Notes under the pieces: generated by a model
What the model saw: only the letters and a program-made list of their open reading frames with translations
The model's database searches: none
Told to the model about the DNA's origin: nothing
Assembly: GCA_964549135.1 (NCBI GenBank)
Contig: CAZJUJ010000001.1
Coordinates: forward strand, 1 to 64,000
Length of the DNA stretch: 64,000 nucleotides
Direction: 5' to 3'
Source of the DNA: RUG563 sp964549135
GTDB taxonomy: Bacteria > Bacillota > Clostridia > Christensenellales > Aristaeellaceae
Translations under genes and position numbers: made by a program
Shown: positions 23,776 to 31,405 of the stretch, piece after piece
Numbering within the stretch: position 1 is the stretch's first letter
How the letters are laid out: each line of letters opens with the position of its first letter

Positions 23776-24783
23776 TCATTCTTGCTTGAGCTGCTTGGTA
23801 ATTTCCTTCTCTATGGCATCAACCAGGCCCCTGCGCTTCATCAGCGCGGCCTGACGGATGGCGCAGGCAATGGCATGGGCATTGCTGGAGCCGTGGGCCT
23901 TGACCACCACGCCCTTTACCCCCAGCAGCGGCGCGCCGCCCACCTCGGTATAATCCATGGTCTTCCTGATCCGGCGGAAGGCGGGCCTGGCGATCAGACC
24001 GGCCAGCTTGCCCCGGGCATCTGCAAGCATTTCCTTTTTGATGATGCCCATCAGCGTGCCGGATACGCCCTCCATGAATTTGAGAATCAGATTGCCGGAA
24101 AAGCCGTCGCAGACCACCACGTCCGCCACATCGGCGGTAATATCCCGGCCCTCTACATTGCCGATAAAACGGAAGGGCGCTTCGGCCATCAGCGGATAGG
24201 CCGCCTTCACCAGCGCATTGCCCTTTTCCGATTCCGCCCCGATATTGACAAGGCCCACCCGGGGATTTTCCATCTTCTGCACGCAGCGCATATACGCCGC
24301 GCCCATCACCCCGAACTGGGGCAGATACTGGGGCAGGCAATCCACATTGGCCCCGCAGTCAATCAGGCAGAAAAAGCCCTTGCCGTTGGGCAGCAGCGGC
24401 GCCAGGGCAGGCCGCTCCACCCCTTCGATTCTGCCCAGACGGAACATGCCCCCCGCCAGGGCCGCCCCGGTGGAACCGGCGGAAACAAAGCCGTCCATGG
24501 CGCTTTCCCTGAGCATAAGCATCCCCCGCACCTGGGCGGAATTTTTCTTCTGGCGGATGGCCATCACCGGCGCGTCATGATTGGTGATCACTTCCGGCGC
24601 GTCATCCACATGCAGCCGGGCCCGCACATCATCGCAGCCCGCCAGCAGCGGCTGGATTTTTTCGGCAGGGCCGCCCAGGGTCACTTCCAATTCCGGATCG
24701 CTGCGCAGCGCCTCAAGCGCCCCCTGCACGGTGCAATTCGGGGCGTCATCCCCGCCCATGGCGTCCAGATAAATGTGAATCAT
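23776..24783 (-). CDS. plsX: Phosphate acyltransferase PlsX
   Basis: Converts acyl-ACP and phosphate to acyl-phosphate, the first step of phospholipid synthesis by the PlsX/PlsY route. The 335 residues begin with the conserved LDAMGGDDAP, and include NHDAPVMAIRQKKNSA, SAGSTGAALAGG and DCGANVDC, which are family signatures. The start is the ATG 8 nt after GGAG. It heads plsX-acpP-rnc-smc-ftsY. I see no FapR-type operator near its promoter. Confidence 0.97.
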   Translation of the reverse strand: MIHIYLDAMGGDDAPNCTVQGALEALRSDPELEVTLGGPAEKIQPLLAGCDDVRARLHVDDAPEVITNHDAPVMAIRQKKNSAQVRGMLMLRESAMDGFVSAGSTGAALAGGMFRLGRIEGVERPALAPLLPNGKGFFCLIDCGANVDCLPQYLPQFGVMGAAYMRCVQKMENPRVGLVNIGAESEKGNALVKAAYPLMAEAPFRFIGNVEGRDITADVADVVVCDGFSGNLILKFMEGVSGTLMGIIKKEMLADARGKLAGLIARPAFRRIRKTMDYTEVGGAPLLGVKGVVVKAHGSSNAHAIACAIRQAALMKRRGLVDAIEKEITKQLKQE

Positions 24784-24822
24784 TGCTTCCACTCCTTCAC
24801 AAGGGCTATCAAAAGCCAAGTT

Positions 24823-24851
24823 ATTTTACCACAGACCGGCGGAATTGACAA
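24823..24851 (-). promoter_or_regulatory. Sigma-A promoter of plsX unit
   Basis: On the minus strand TTGTCA (24846-24851) and TAAAAT (24823-24828) are separated by 17 bp. It is back to back with the darA promoter about 100 bp away. Confidence 0.75.
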
Positions 24852-24948
24852 GTATCGGCAGGCAGAAGCCCGCATTTTCAGCGATTTATTTCCATTTTTT
24901 CTGCAAATATGCTCCGTTTCCATTCCTCCTATTTTTGCGGCTTGCCAG

Positions 24949-24977
24949 TTGATATTTGAAGCAAAATGTTGTATAAT
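24949..24977 (+). promoter_or_regulatory. Sigma-A promoter of darA-holB-ricT
   Basis: TTGATA (24949-24954) and TATAAT (24972-24977) are separated by 17 bp. The transcript leader before darA is about 50 nt with AAAGGAG as ribosome site. Confidence 0.85.
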
Positions 24978-25033
24978 AGCTGTAGAAGAGAATCTTTCGC
25001 GGGCTACGGCGAATTGAAAGGAGTTTTCGTTTT

Positions 25034-25363
25034 ATGAAATTGATCATTGCTATCGTTCAGGATGAGGATGCCTCCCGGCTGATCAGCAGCCTGATGAATG
25101 AGGGCTTTGGCGTAACCAAGCTGGCCACCACCGGCGGCTTCCTTAAATCCGGCAATACCACCCTCTTGGTGGGCGTGGATGATACCAAATTTGAGGGCTG
25201 CATGGGCATCATCGAAAAGGTATGCAAAAGCCGCAAGCAGATTGCCACCTCCCCTGTCACCATGGGCGGCACGGCGGGCATGTATGCCCCCTATCCCATT
25301 GAGGTTACGGTGGGCGGCGCCACGGTATTCGTTCTGACGGTGGATCAGTTTGTCAAGTATTGA
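25034..25363 (+). CDS. darA: Cyclic di-AMP receptor DarA (PII-like)
   Basis: Cytoplasmic PII-like protein (PstA/YaaQ) that binds cyclic di-AMP as a trimer. All 109 residues match the family: MKLIIAIVQDEDA, the T-loop region GFLKSGNTTLLVGVDD and the C-terminal GGATVFVLTVDQFVKY. The cyclic di-AMP contacts in NEGFGVTKLATTGGF are intact. It leads darA-holB-ricT, the same order as the Bacillus yaaQ region, here without yaaR. Confidence 0.97.
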   Translation: MKLIIAIVQDEDASRLISSLMNEGFGVTKLATTGGFLKSGNTTLLVGVDDTKFEGCMGIIEKVCKSRKQIATSPVTMGGTAGMYAPYPIEVTVGGATVFVLTVDQFVKY

Positions 25364-26357
25364 TTCGGCTGTATTTGCCCCCTCTCTGGAGGATTGCGCG
25401 GCGGGGAGCGATTTGCTCCTCGCCCTTTGCCGTGATTTTTTTGCCGGGCGCATGGCCCATGCCACCCTGCTGACCGGGGAAAGCGGCATTGGCAAAAAAA
25501 CGCTGGCCCGGCTGCTGGCCCAGGGGCTGCTTTGCTCCGGCGAAGGCAAAAAGCCCTGCATGCAATGCCGGGATTGCAGGCGCTTTCTGGCCCGCACCCA
25601 TCCCGACGCTTTTTTTCCCGAGCCTGCGCCCCGGGAAAAAACCATCAAAATCGATGCCCTGCGCGAAATGATCGATGCCCTCTCCCATCATTCCTTGGAG
25701 GGCGGGCGGCGGGTCATTCTCATCGAAAATGCCGAGCGGATGACCCCGCAGGCCCAGAATTGCCTGCTCAAAACCCTGGAGGAGGCGGATGGGGGCGTCT
25801 ATTTTCTTTTGACTGCGGATGTGGAGGCGGCCCTGCTGCCCACCATCCGCTCCCGCTGCCGGGTGATCAGGATGCAGCCCTGGCCCGATGAGAGAATCGA
25901 ACAGGCGCTGCTGAACCGCGGAATCGCCCCGGAGCGTGCCCGCTCCATTGCCCGCTGCTGTGATGGCTCGCTGGGCCGAGCGCTGCAGATGCAGGAGGAT
26001 GAAGGCTATTGGAACGCCCGGGATCTGGTGCGCCGCAGCTTTCTTTCCATCCAAAGCACCGCCGATATCGCCGTTGCCTCCCTGCTGTTAAAGGATCAGA
26101 AGGATCAGGGAGATCAGCTTCTTGATATACTGGAGCAGCAGATCCGCGCCCTGCTCCATTGCCTTCTTTCCGGCGCGGCCTTCCCTGCCGATGATTTTTC
26201 GGCCTTCTGGCAGCATGCCACGCCCCGCGGTCTGCGGGTAATTCTGGAGGGTATTCTTCTTTCCCGCCGCCATCGCGCCGCCAATGTTGGCTGGGCCGCC
26301 CTGGCGGAGGGGCTCATGCAAACCATATCGGAGGAAACAAGCAAATGGCAAGCGTAA
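25350..26357 (+). CDS. holB: DNA polymerase III delta' subunit
   Basis: Clamp-loader subunit loading the beta clamp during replication. The 335 residues contain the P-loop LLTGESGIGKKTLARLL, the zinc-module cysteines in CMQCRDCRRF, the LLKTLEE helix and the SRC motif IRSRCRV, followed by a helical C-terminal part. The best start is TTG at 25350, overlapping the end of darA by 14 bp; no ATG lies near the N-terminus. The P-loop is intact, unlike many delta' proteins. The end overlaps ricT by 13 bp. Confidence 0.92.
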   Translation: MSSIDSAVFAPSLEDCAAGSDLLLALCRDFFAGRMAHATLLTGESGIGKKTLARLLAQGLLCSGEGKKPCMQCRDCRRFLARTHPDAFFPEPAPREKTIKIDALREMIDALSHHSLEGGRRVILIENAERMTPQAQNCLLKTLEEADGGVYFLLTADVEAALLPTIRSRCRVIRMQPWPDERIEQALLNRGIAPERARSIARCCDGSLGRALQMQEDEGYWNARDLVRRSFLSIQSTADIAVASLLLKDQKDQGDQLLDILEQQIRALLHCLLSGAAFPADDFSAFWQHATPRGLRVILEGILLSRRHRAANVGWAALAEGLMQTISEETSKWQA

Positions 26358-27478
26358 TTGGCGTTCGCTTCAGGAACGCAGGTAAGCTCTATTATTTCGA
26401 TCCCGGTCAGTTTTTCCCCACCGCCGGGGATGCCGTCATCGTGGAAACGGTGCGCGGCATGGAATACGGCGAGGTGGTCACCGGCCTGAGAGAGGTCAGC
26501 GATGAATTGATTACCCCGCCCCTCAAGTCCGTTATCCGCATCGCCACCCCGGAGGATGCCCAGCATCAATTGGAAAATCAGGCCAAGGAAAAGGATGCCC
26601 TGGCCATCTGCCAGAAAAAGGTGGACGAGCATAACCTGCAGATCAACCTGTTGGGCTGCGAATAGACCTTTGATAATAGCAAGATTCTTTTCTATTTCAC
26701 CTCCGATAAGCGGGTGGATTTCCGGGTTCTGGTGAAGGATCTGGCCTCCGTTTTCCGCACGCGCATCGAATTAAGGCAGATCGGCGTGCGCGATGAGGCG
26801 AAAATGATGGGCGGTCTGGGCCTCTGCGGCCGCCAGGTCTGCTGCGCCGCCTTCCTGGGCGATTTCCAGCCCGTATCCATTAAAATGGCCAAGGAGCAGA
26901 GCCTTTCCCTGAATCCTACCAAGATTTCCGGCGTGTGCGGGCGGCTGATGTGCTGCCTCAAGTATGAAGAGGATCATTATGAGGCCACCCGCAAAAAAAT
27001 GCCCAAGGTCGGCAAGGAGGTCATTACCCCCGATGGAAACGGCATCGTGGTGGATCTGAATATCCTTAAGGAGACCGTCCGCGTGCGTATCCCCAAGGGC
27101 GATGGCGCAGAGCAGAAGGATTACCCCATGGAGGAGGTGCAGCGGGTTATGCCCCCTGCCCGCCCGCCGAAAAAAATAAAGGGCGAGGATGCCCGCCCCA
27201 ATGATGAGCAGAATGAAGAACCGAATGCCGGGCAGAACGAGGATCTGAATATCGCGCAGAACGACGATCTGGACGCCGATCTGAACGATGACCTGAATAT
27301 CGAGCAGAATGACGATCTGAACGCTGATCAGAGCGACGATCTGGACGCCGAGCAGAATGATGACCTGAATACTGACCAGGATGACATCAAGACCGCGCCC
27401 CAGCTGACCGGCTGGGCGGCGGAGGTTGCTTCCGCTCTCGCCCAGGCCAATGACGCCGAGAACGGGGACGAGGAATGA
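26345..27478 (+). pseudogene. ricT: ricT (PSP1 family) interrupted by an in-frame TAG
   Basis: RicT/YaaT is a [4Fe-4S]-binding PSP1 protein of the RicA-RicF-RicT complex that modulates RNase Y. The first 106 residues (to LLGCE) are intact; then TAG at 26663-26665 stops the frame; the same frame continues to 27478 with TFDNSKILFYFT and the Cys signatures GLCGRQVCC and GVCGRLMCC. In relatives the stop position is a Tyr (E-Y-T-F-D), so one base change in a TAT or TAC codon explains it. The 3' part ends with an Asp/Asn/Gln-rich repeat tail (about 27195-27385) absent from Bacillus. It is a real nonsense mutation, a sequencing error or a readthrough case; TAG is used as a normal stop by the U32 gene and ispE here. 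Confidence 0.85.
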
Positions 27479-27615
27479 ATTGTTGTGGGAGGATGCTTTT
27501 GCGTCAAAAGCACCCTCCCGCACCCTCCCGAAAACCGGCCCTGGATGAAGCATGAGTGAAATCTGCCAAATTGAATGCCAGTGAAGCAAAAGGAGAACTG
27601 TAGTAGAGAATAAAG

Positions 27616-27657
27616 CAGCAATGCGTCCTCGTTCAATGGCGCATTGCTGTTGTTTTT
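27616..27657. terminator. Bidirectional terminator core 1 of repeat copy B
   Basis: CAGCAATGCG (27616-27625) pairs with CGCATTGCTG (27640-27649) and is followed by TTGTTTTT on the plus strand. It should end the darA-holB-ricT transcript. Confidence 0.85.
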
Positions 27658-27766
27658 AGCTGCCTGTACCAAAGTCCCTCCTGAAAACCGGCTCTGGGTG
27701 TTTCATGGATGGATATGACCAAATTGCATACCAGTAAAGCAAAGGAAAACGAAATGTAAAGAACAA

Positions 27767-27812
27767 AGCAGCAATGTCTTCAACAAGTGTAAAGGCATTG
27801 CTGCTGTTTTTT
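27767..27812. terminator. Bidirectional terminator core 2 of repeat copy B
   Basis: AGCAGCAATG (27767-27776) pairs with CATTGCTGCT (27796-27805) and is followed by a T6 tract on the plus strand. On the minus strand the trailing bases are TTTGTTC, weaker but possible for the L,D-transpeptidase transcript. Confidence 0.85.
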
Positions 27813-28049
27813 CAAATCGTTATTCCTTTTTTGCTGATCTGGCATTCAATTTGGCAGGATGCCTCCATGAAACATCCAGAGCCGGTTTTCGGGAGGGTGC
27901 GGGAGGGGACTTTTGACTCAAAAGTCTCCTCCCGCAAAAATCCCGTTCCTTCCTTGGTTTTCGGAAGGGGTGCGGGGGAACCACTTTTGACTCAAAAGTG
28001 GTTCCCCCGCAAATATTCCCCGTTCTTTCCCTCGTCCCTTCCCCGTCCC

Positions 28050-29759
28050 TCAGTTCGTGGGGAAAACGGTAATCGCGCCGGGCTGGTAGGGGATTTTGGT
28101 TGCCTCAGGGGCTGCGGAGGCCTCAGGGGCTGCGGTCTGCCCGGCGGGGGGCGGCGTGACAGAGGCGGCAGGGGCCGGTGCGGCCGTCGGCTGGCTCTTT
28201 GTCACTTCGTTATAGAGATATTGCAGCGTCTGCTTCCCGGCGGTGCCATCGGCGCTCAGGCCCCGGGCGCGCTGATAGGCCTTCACGGCCTTCTGGGTGC
28301 CCTCCCGGTACTGGCCGGTCACCGTTCCGGTATAGAAGCCCAATTCCTTCAGCTTGCTCTGCAGCCAATAGACATCCTCGCCCTCCTTGCCCACAGACAG
28401 GCTGCGCAGCTCGGTGGCTGGCGCTTTGGTTCCATCATATTCATAGGCGGGGGGCTCGGGAGTGGTCTTGGGCATCATGCTGCTGGTATCCAGCTTGCCG
28501 GGCTTAATGGCATAGACCAGCTCGGGGTCCGCCGCCGCATCCTCATGCACCCAGACCTGAATGCCTTCTTCCACATGATCATAGAGCCATTTGGCATCGG
28601 CCACCGTCAGGCGGATGCAGCCATGGGAGGCGCGCTTTCCCAGATTATTGAAGGAGGAGACCTTCAGCGTGCTGTCATCGCTGCTGGCGGCATAGAGCAG
28701 GCTGTGGAAGGCATTGGTGCCATCCAGATCCACCCACCATCTGGCCTCGCCGCCGCCCCAATTGGGGAATTTGGCATGGGCGCTGCGCTTGCCGGAAAGG
28801 GTAAAGGTGCCCAGCGGAGTGGGATTGGATTTGGTGCCGGTGGAGCAGAGGAAGGCCCGATCCAGATCGGTATACCCCTGGGTTTCCGTATTGTATGTCC
28901 AGATCTTCACCACCTGATTATTCACATCCACCTCGATGAAATAATCCATGGGCCGGGCCGGCCTGGGCGCGCTGTTCACATCGGCCACATCCGTTTCATT
29001 GAACAGCGCATTCCAGGTTTTTTCATCCACGGAGCCGCTGGCCTTCAGGCCATTCTTTTCCTGGAATTGCCTGACCGCCTCCTGGGTCTGCCGGTAATAG
29101 CCGGTGGTGGTTTTATGATAGGTAAAGAAGCCCAGATCCATCAGCCGCTGCTGCACCAATTGCACATCATCGCCGGTGGAGCCATAGCTCAGCGTCCGCT
29201 TAAAGGCCCGGTAGGGGCCGGGGGTGGGGCTGGGCGTGGGCACAGGCGTAGGCGTGGGCGTGGGCCGCACGGTCAGGGAAAAGAGCTTTTCCAGCGTCTT
29301 CACATCCGCCTTGCCCGTGGGCTCCAGGCCGTTCTCATTCTGAAAGGTTTCGATGGCAGAGGCCGAGCCCTCCAGATAATTCCCGCTGATGCTGCCCCAG
29401 TAATACCCCAGCTCCGTCAGCTTTTCCTGCATCAGCTTCACATCCTCGCCGCTGTCGCCGGCGGCCAGGGGACGATAGCAATCGCCGTAAATGATTTCCA
29501 GGGTCTTGGCATCCGCAATGCCCGTTTCGGGCAGGCCATAGGCCGCCTGCACCTTTTTGACCGCCTCCTGGGTGGCGGCGGTATAGCTGTCCCCGGCGCG
29601 CACCAGGGTATAATTCAGCTGGCGCAAACGGGTATTAAGCTCCAGCACCCTTTCCCCCGTGCTGCCAAGATCCATTTTCTCTTCCTCCGCCATCCCGGCG
29701 CAGGCAAGCAAAAGCAGCGCGGCAAGCGCCAGGGCCAAAAGCCGCATTCTTTCTTTCAT
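28050..29759 (-). CDS. Secreted L,D-transpeptidase with multiple peptidoglycan-binding domains
   Basis: Predicted wall enzyme that forms 3-3 cross-links or anchors molecules to peptidoglycan. The 569 residues start with a signal peptide (MKERMRLLALALAALLLL; the LLAC stretch could make it a lipoprotein), then two PG_binding_1 repeats (about 30-165), a Pro/Thr linker (TPTPTPVPTPSPTPGP), a third repeat (about 185-260), the YkuD catalytic domain with SHGCIRLT near residue 380, a fourth repeat (about 455-520) and an Ala/Pro-rich tail. The start has AAGGACGG before it; upstream in-frame ATGs lack sites. The N-part of the longer frame overlaps the FAD gene and is not real. Confidence 0.93.
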   Translation of the reverse strand: MKERMRLLALALAALLLLACAGMAEEEKMDLGSTGERVLELNTRLRQLNYTLVRAGDSYTAATQEAVKKVQAAYGLPETGIADAKTLEIIYGDCYRPLAAGDSGEDVKLMQEKLTELGYYWGSISGNYLEGSASAIETFQNENGLEPTGKADVKTLEKLFSLTVRPTPTPTPVPTPSPTPGPYRAFKRTLSYGSTGDDVQLVQQRLMDLGFFTYHKTTTGYYRQTQEAVRQFQEKNGLKASGSVDEKTWNALFNETDVADVNSAPRPARPMDYFIEVDVNNQVVKIWTYNTETQGYTDLDRAFLCSTGTKSNPTPLGTFTLSGKRSAHAKFPNWGGGEARWWVDLDGTNAFHSLLYAASSDDSTLKVSSFNNLGKRASHGCIRLTVADAKWLYDHVEEGIQVWVHEDAAADPELVYAIKPGKLDTSSMMPKTTPEPPAYEYDGTKAPATELRSLSVGKEGEDVYWLQSKLKELGFYTGTVTGQYREGTQKAVKAYQRARGLSADGTAGKQTLQYLYNEVTKSQPTAAPAPAASVTPPPAGQTAAPEASAAPEATKIPYQPGAITVFPTN

Positions 29760-29792
29760 CCGTCCTTCTGCCTCCATTGGTGATATGCCTTC

Positions 29793-29821
29793 ATTGTACG
29801 GGCTGCCCTTCAAAAAAGCAA
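29793..29821 (-). promoter_or_regulatory. Promoter of the L,D-transpeptidase gene
   Basis: On the minus strand TTGCTT (29816-29821) and TACAAT (29793-29798) are separated by 17 bp. The -35 box lies just beyond the upstream FAD gene, next to a T6 run that may serve its terminator. Confidence 0.65.
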
Positions 29822-29845
29822 GCGGTAAAATCTGCCGGAAGCGGC

Positions 29846-31246
29846 TTATTCCTCCTTGACCAATTGCTGGCCCATGATCACGCCCATAACGGATGCCATC
29901 ATCAGGCCCCGCGTCCAGCCGCTGGAATCGCCCAGGCAATGCAGCCCCTCGATATTGGTGTGGAATCTTTCATCCATCTTGATGCGATTGGAATAGAATT
30001 TCAGTTCGGGAGAATACAAAAGCGTCTCCACCCCCGCAAAGCCGGGCACCACCTCATCCATGGCCTGCATGAAATTGATGATATTGGTCATGGCGCGGTA
30101 GGGCATGGCGGCGGTAATATCCCCCGCCACGGCATCCGGCAGGGTATGGCGCACGTTGGAGCGCATCAGCTCCCTTTGCCAGGTGCGCTTGCCATCCAGA
30201 ATATCCCCAAAGCGCTGCACCAGAATCTGCCCGCTGCCCAGCATGTTGGTCAGTTCGCCTACCTTCTGGGCATAGGCAATGGGCTGATTGAAGGGATGCG
30301 TAAAATTATGGGAGCAGAGGATGGCCAGATTGGTGTTATCGGTCTTCAGCTCCTTATAGGAATGCCCGTTGACCACCGCCAGATCGTTATCATAATTTTC
30401 CTGGCTCACCAGGCCGCCGGGATTCTGGCAGAAGGTGCGCACCTTATCCTTAAAGGGCTTGGGATAGCCCACCAGCTTGCTTTCGTAAAGCACCCGGTTG
30501 ACCGTCTCCATTACCTCGTTTCTTACCTCCACCCGCACGCCGATATCCACCGTGCCGGGCTGATGGGCGATGCCGTATTTTTCGCAGAGCTTTTCCAGCC
30601 ATTCCGCGCCCCGGCGGCCGGTGGCCACCACGGTGCGCTCCGCCCGGATTTCCTCCTGCACACCCTTCTTTTCAATCACCACGCCCACGCATTTCTGCTC
30701 CTCCAGCAGAAGATTGACGCAGTTCCAGCCAAAGTAGATTTCCACCCCATGCTCGATGAGATAATTTTCAATGGCCAGATACAATTCCTGGGCCTTTTCT
30801 GTGCCCAGATGGCGGATGGGACAATCCACCAGCTTCAGCCCCGCCCGGATGGCCCGGAGCCTGATCTTCTTGATTTCCTCATTCTGGCCCAGGCCCTCCA
30901 CATGGGAATCGGCCCCGAATTCCAGATAGATTTTATCGGTGTAATCAATCATTTCCTGGGCATACATTTCCCCGATCAATTCCGGCAATTGCCCGCCCAC
31001 CTCATAGGAAAGGGAAAGCTTGCCATCGGAAAATGCGCCCGCCCCGGAAAAGCCGGTGGTGATATGGCAATAGGGCTTGCAATTGACGCAGGCCCCGGTC
31101 TTGACCTTGGGGCAATGCCTTTTTTCAATGGCTGCGCCCTTTTCCACAATCATGATCTTCTTTTTGCTGCCCTTGCGCAGCATTTCCAGCGCCGTAAAAA
31201 TCCCCGCAGGGCCCGCGCCCACAATGAGTACGTCTGTTTTCATCAT
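29846..31246 (-). CDS. FAD-dependent dehydrogenase (COG2509 type)
   Basis: Uncharacterised flavoprotein family widespread in Clostridia. The 466 residues begin with the dinucleotide-binding motif LIVGAGPAGIFTAL (7-20), followed by a four-Cys stretch in CPKVKTGACVNCKPYC (about 45-60) that could bind iron-sulfur or zinc, then TTGFSGAGAFSDGKL, GRRGAEWL and, near the end, CLGDSSGWTRGLMMASVMG. These are the conserved blocks of the family. It has its own promoter at 31291-31319. No neighbour suggests the substrate. Confidence 0.9.
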   Translation of the reverse strand: MMKTDVLIVGAGPAGIFTALEMLRKGSKKKIMIVEKGAAIEKRHCPKVKTGACVNCKPYCHITTGFSGAGAFSDGKLSLSYEVGGQLPELIGEMYAQEMIDYTDKIYLEFGADSHVEGLGQNEEIKKIRLRAIRAGLKLVDCPIRHLGTEKAQELYLAIENYLIEHGVEIYFGWNCVNLLLEEQKCVGVVIEKKGVQEEIRAERTVVATGRRGAEWLEKLCEKYGIAHQPGTVDIGVRVEVRNEVMETVNRVLYESKLVGYPKPFKDKVRTFCQNPGGLVSQENYDNDLAVVNGHSYKELKTDNTNLAILCSHNFTHPFNQPIAYAQKVGELTNMLGSGQILVQRFGDILDGKRTWQRELMRSNVRHTLPDAVAGDITAAMPYRAMTNIINFMQAMDEVVPGFAGVETLLYSPELKFYSNRIKMDERFHTNIEGLHCLGDSSGWTRGLMMASVMGVIMGQQLVKEE

Positions 31247-31290
31247 CTATTGCTTCCCTTCCTGTAAAATGGGCCCTCTCACCCAATATA

Positions 31291-31319
31291 ATTTAACGCT
31301 ATCTTGGCGTATTTGTCAA
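31291..31319 (-). promoter_or_regulatory. Promoter of the FAD dehydrogenase gene
   Basis: On the minus strand TTGACA (31314-31319) and TTAAAT (31291-31296) are separated by 17 bp. Confidence 0.75.
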
Positions 31320-31405
31320 CAGTTTATCAAGAATTTGTTACATTTTCTTTTCATTTTTCTGCATTTTTTGTCCCAATGGCTGCCGCCGGGAGGGACAAAA
31401 GGGCC

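Larger units (their letters stand above)
27485..28010. repeat. Compound palindromic intergenic repeat (copy B)
   Basis: This fills the gap between convergent ricT and the L,D-transpeptidase gene. It holds a left outer hairpin (27485-27521), a left arm with ATTGAATGCCAGTGAAGC (27570-27590 region), terminator core 1 (27614-27657), a second, shortened left arm (27671-27745), terminator core 2 (27767-27812), a right arm inverse to the left arm (27828-27900), a right outer hairpin (27899-27935) and one more outer hairpin (27973-28010). Two cores and three outer hairpins suggest that one element is nested in or fused to another. No coding capacity is seen. Confidence 0.85.

Noticed and set aside
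26663..26665. TAG in ricT as a recoded sense codon (pyrrolysine or altered code)
   Set aside because: TAG is the ordinary stop of the U32 gene (49763-49765) and of ispE (55350-55352), the position is Tyr in relatives, and no recoding gene or signal is seen nearby.
27485..28010. CRISPR array or insertion sequence
   Set aside because: Repeats are inverted, of unequal spacing and without unique spacers; no cas gene or transposase is present.
31380..31400. Terminator after the caspase-like gene
   Set aside because: The TTTTGTCCC/GGGACAAAA dyad is good, but on the minus strand it is followed by A residues rather than T, so it does not qualify as an intrinsic terminator.
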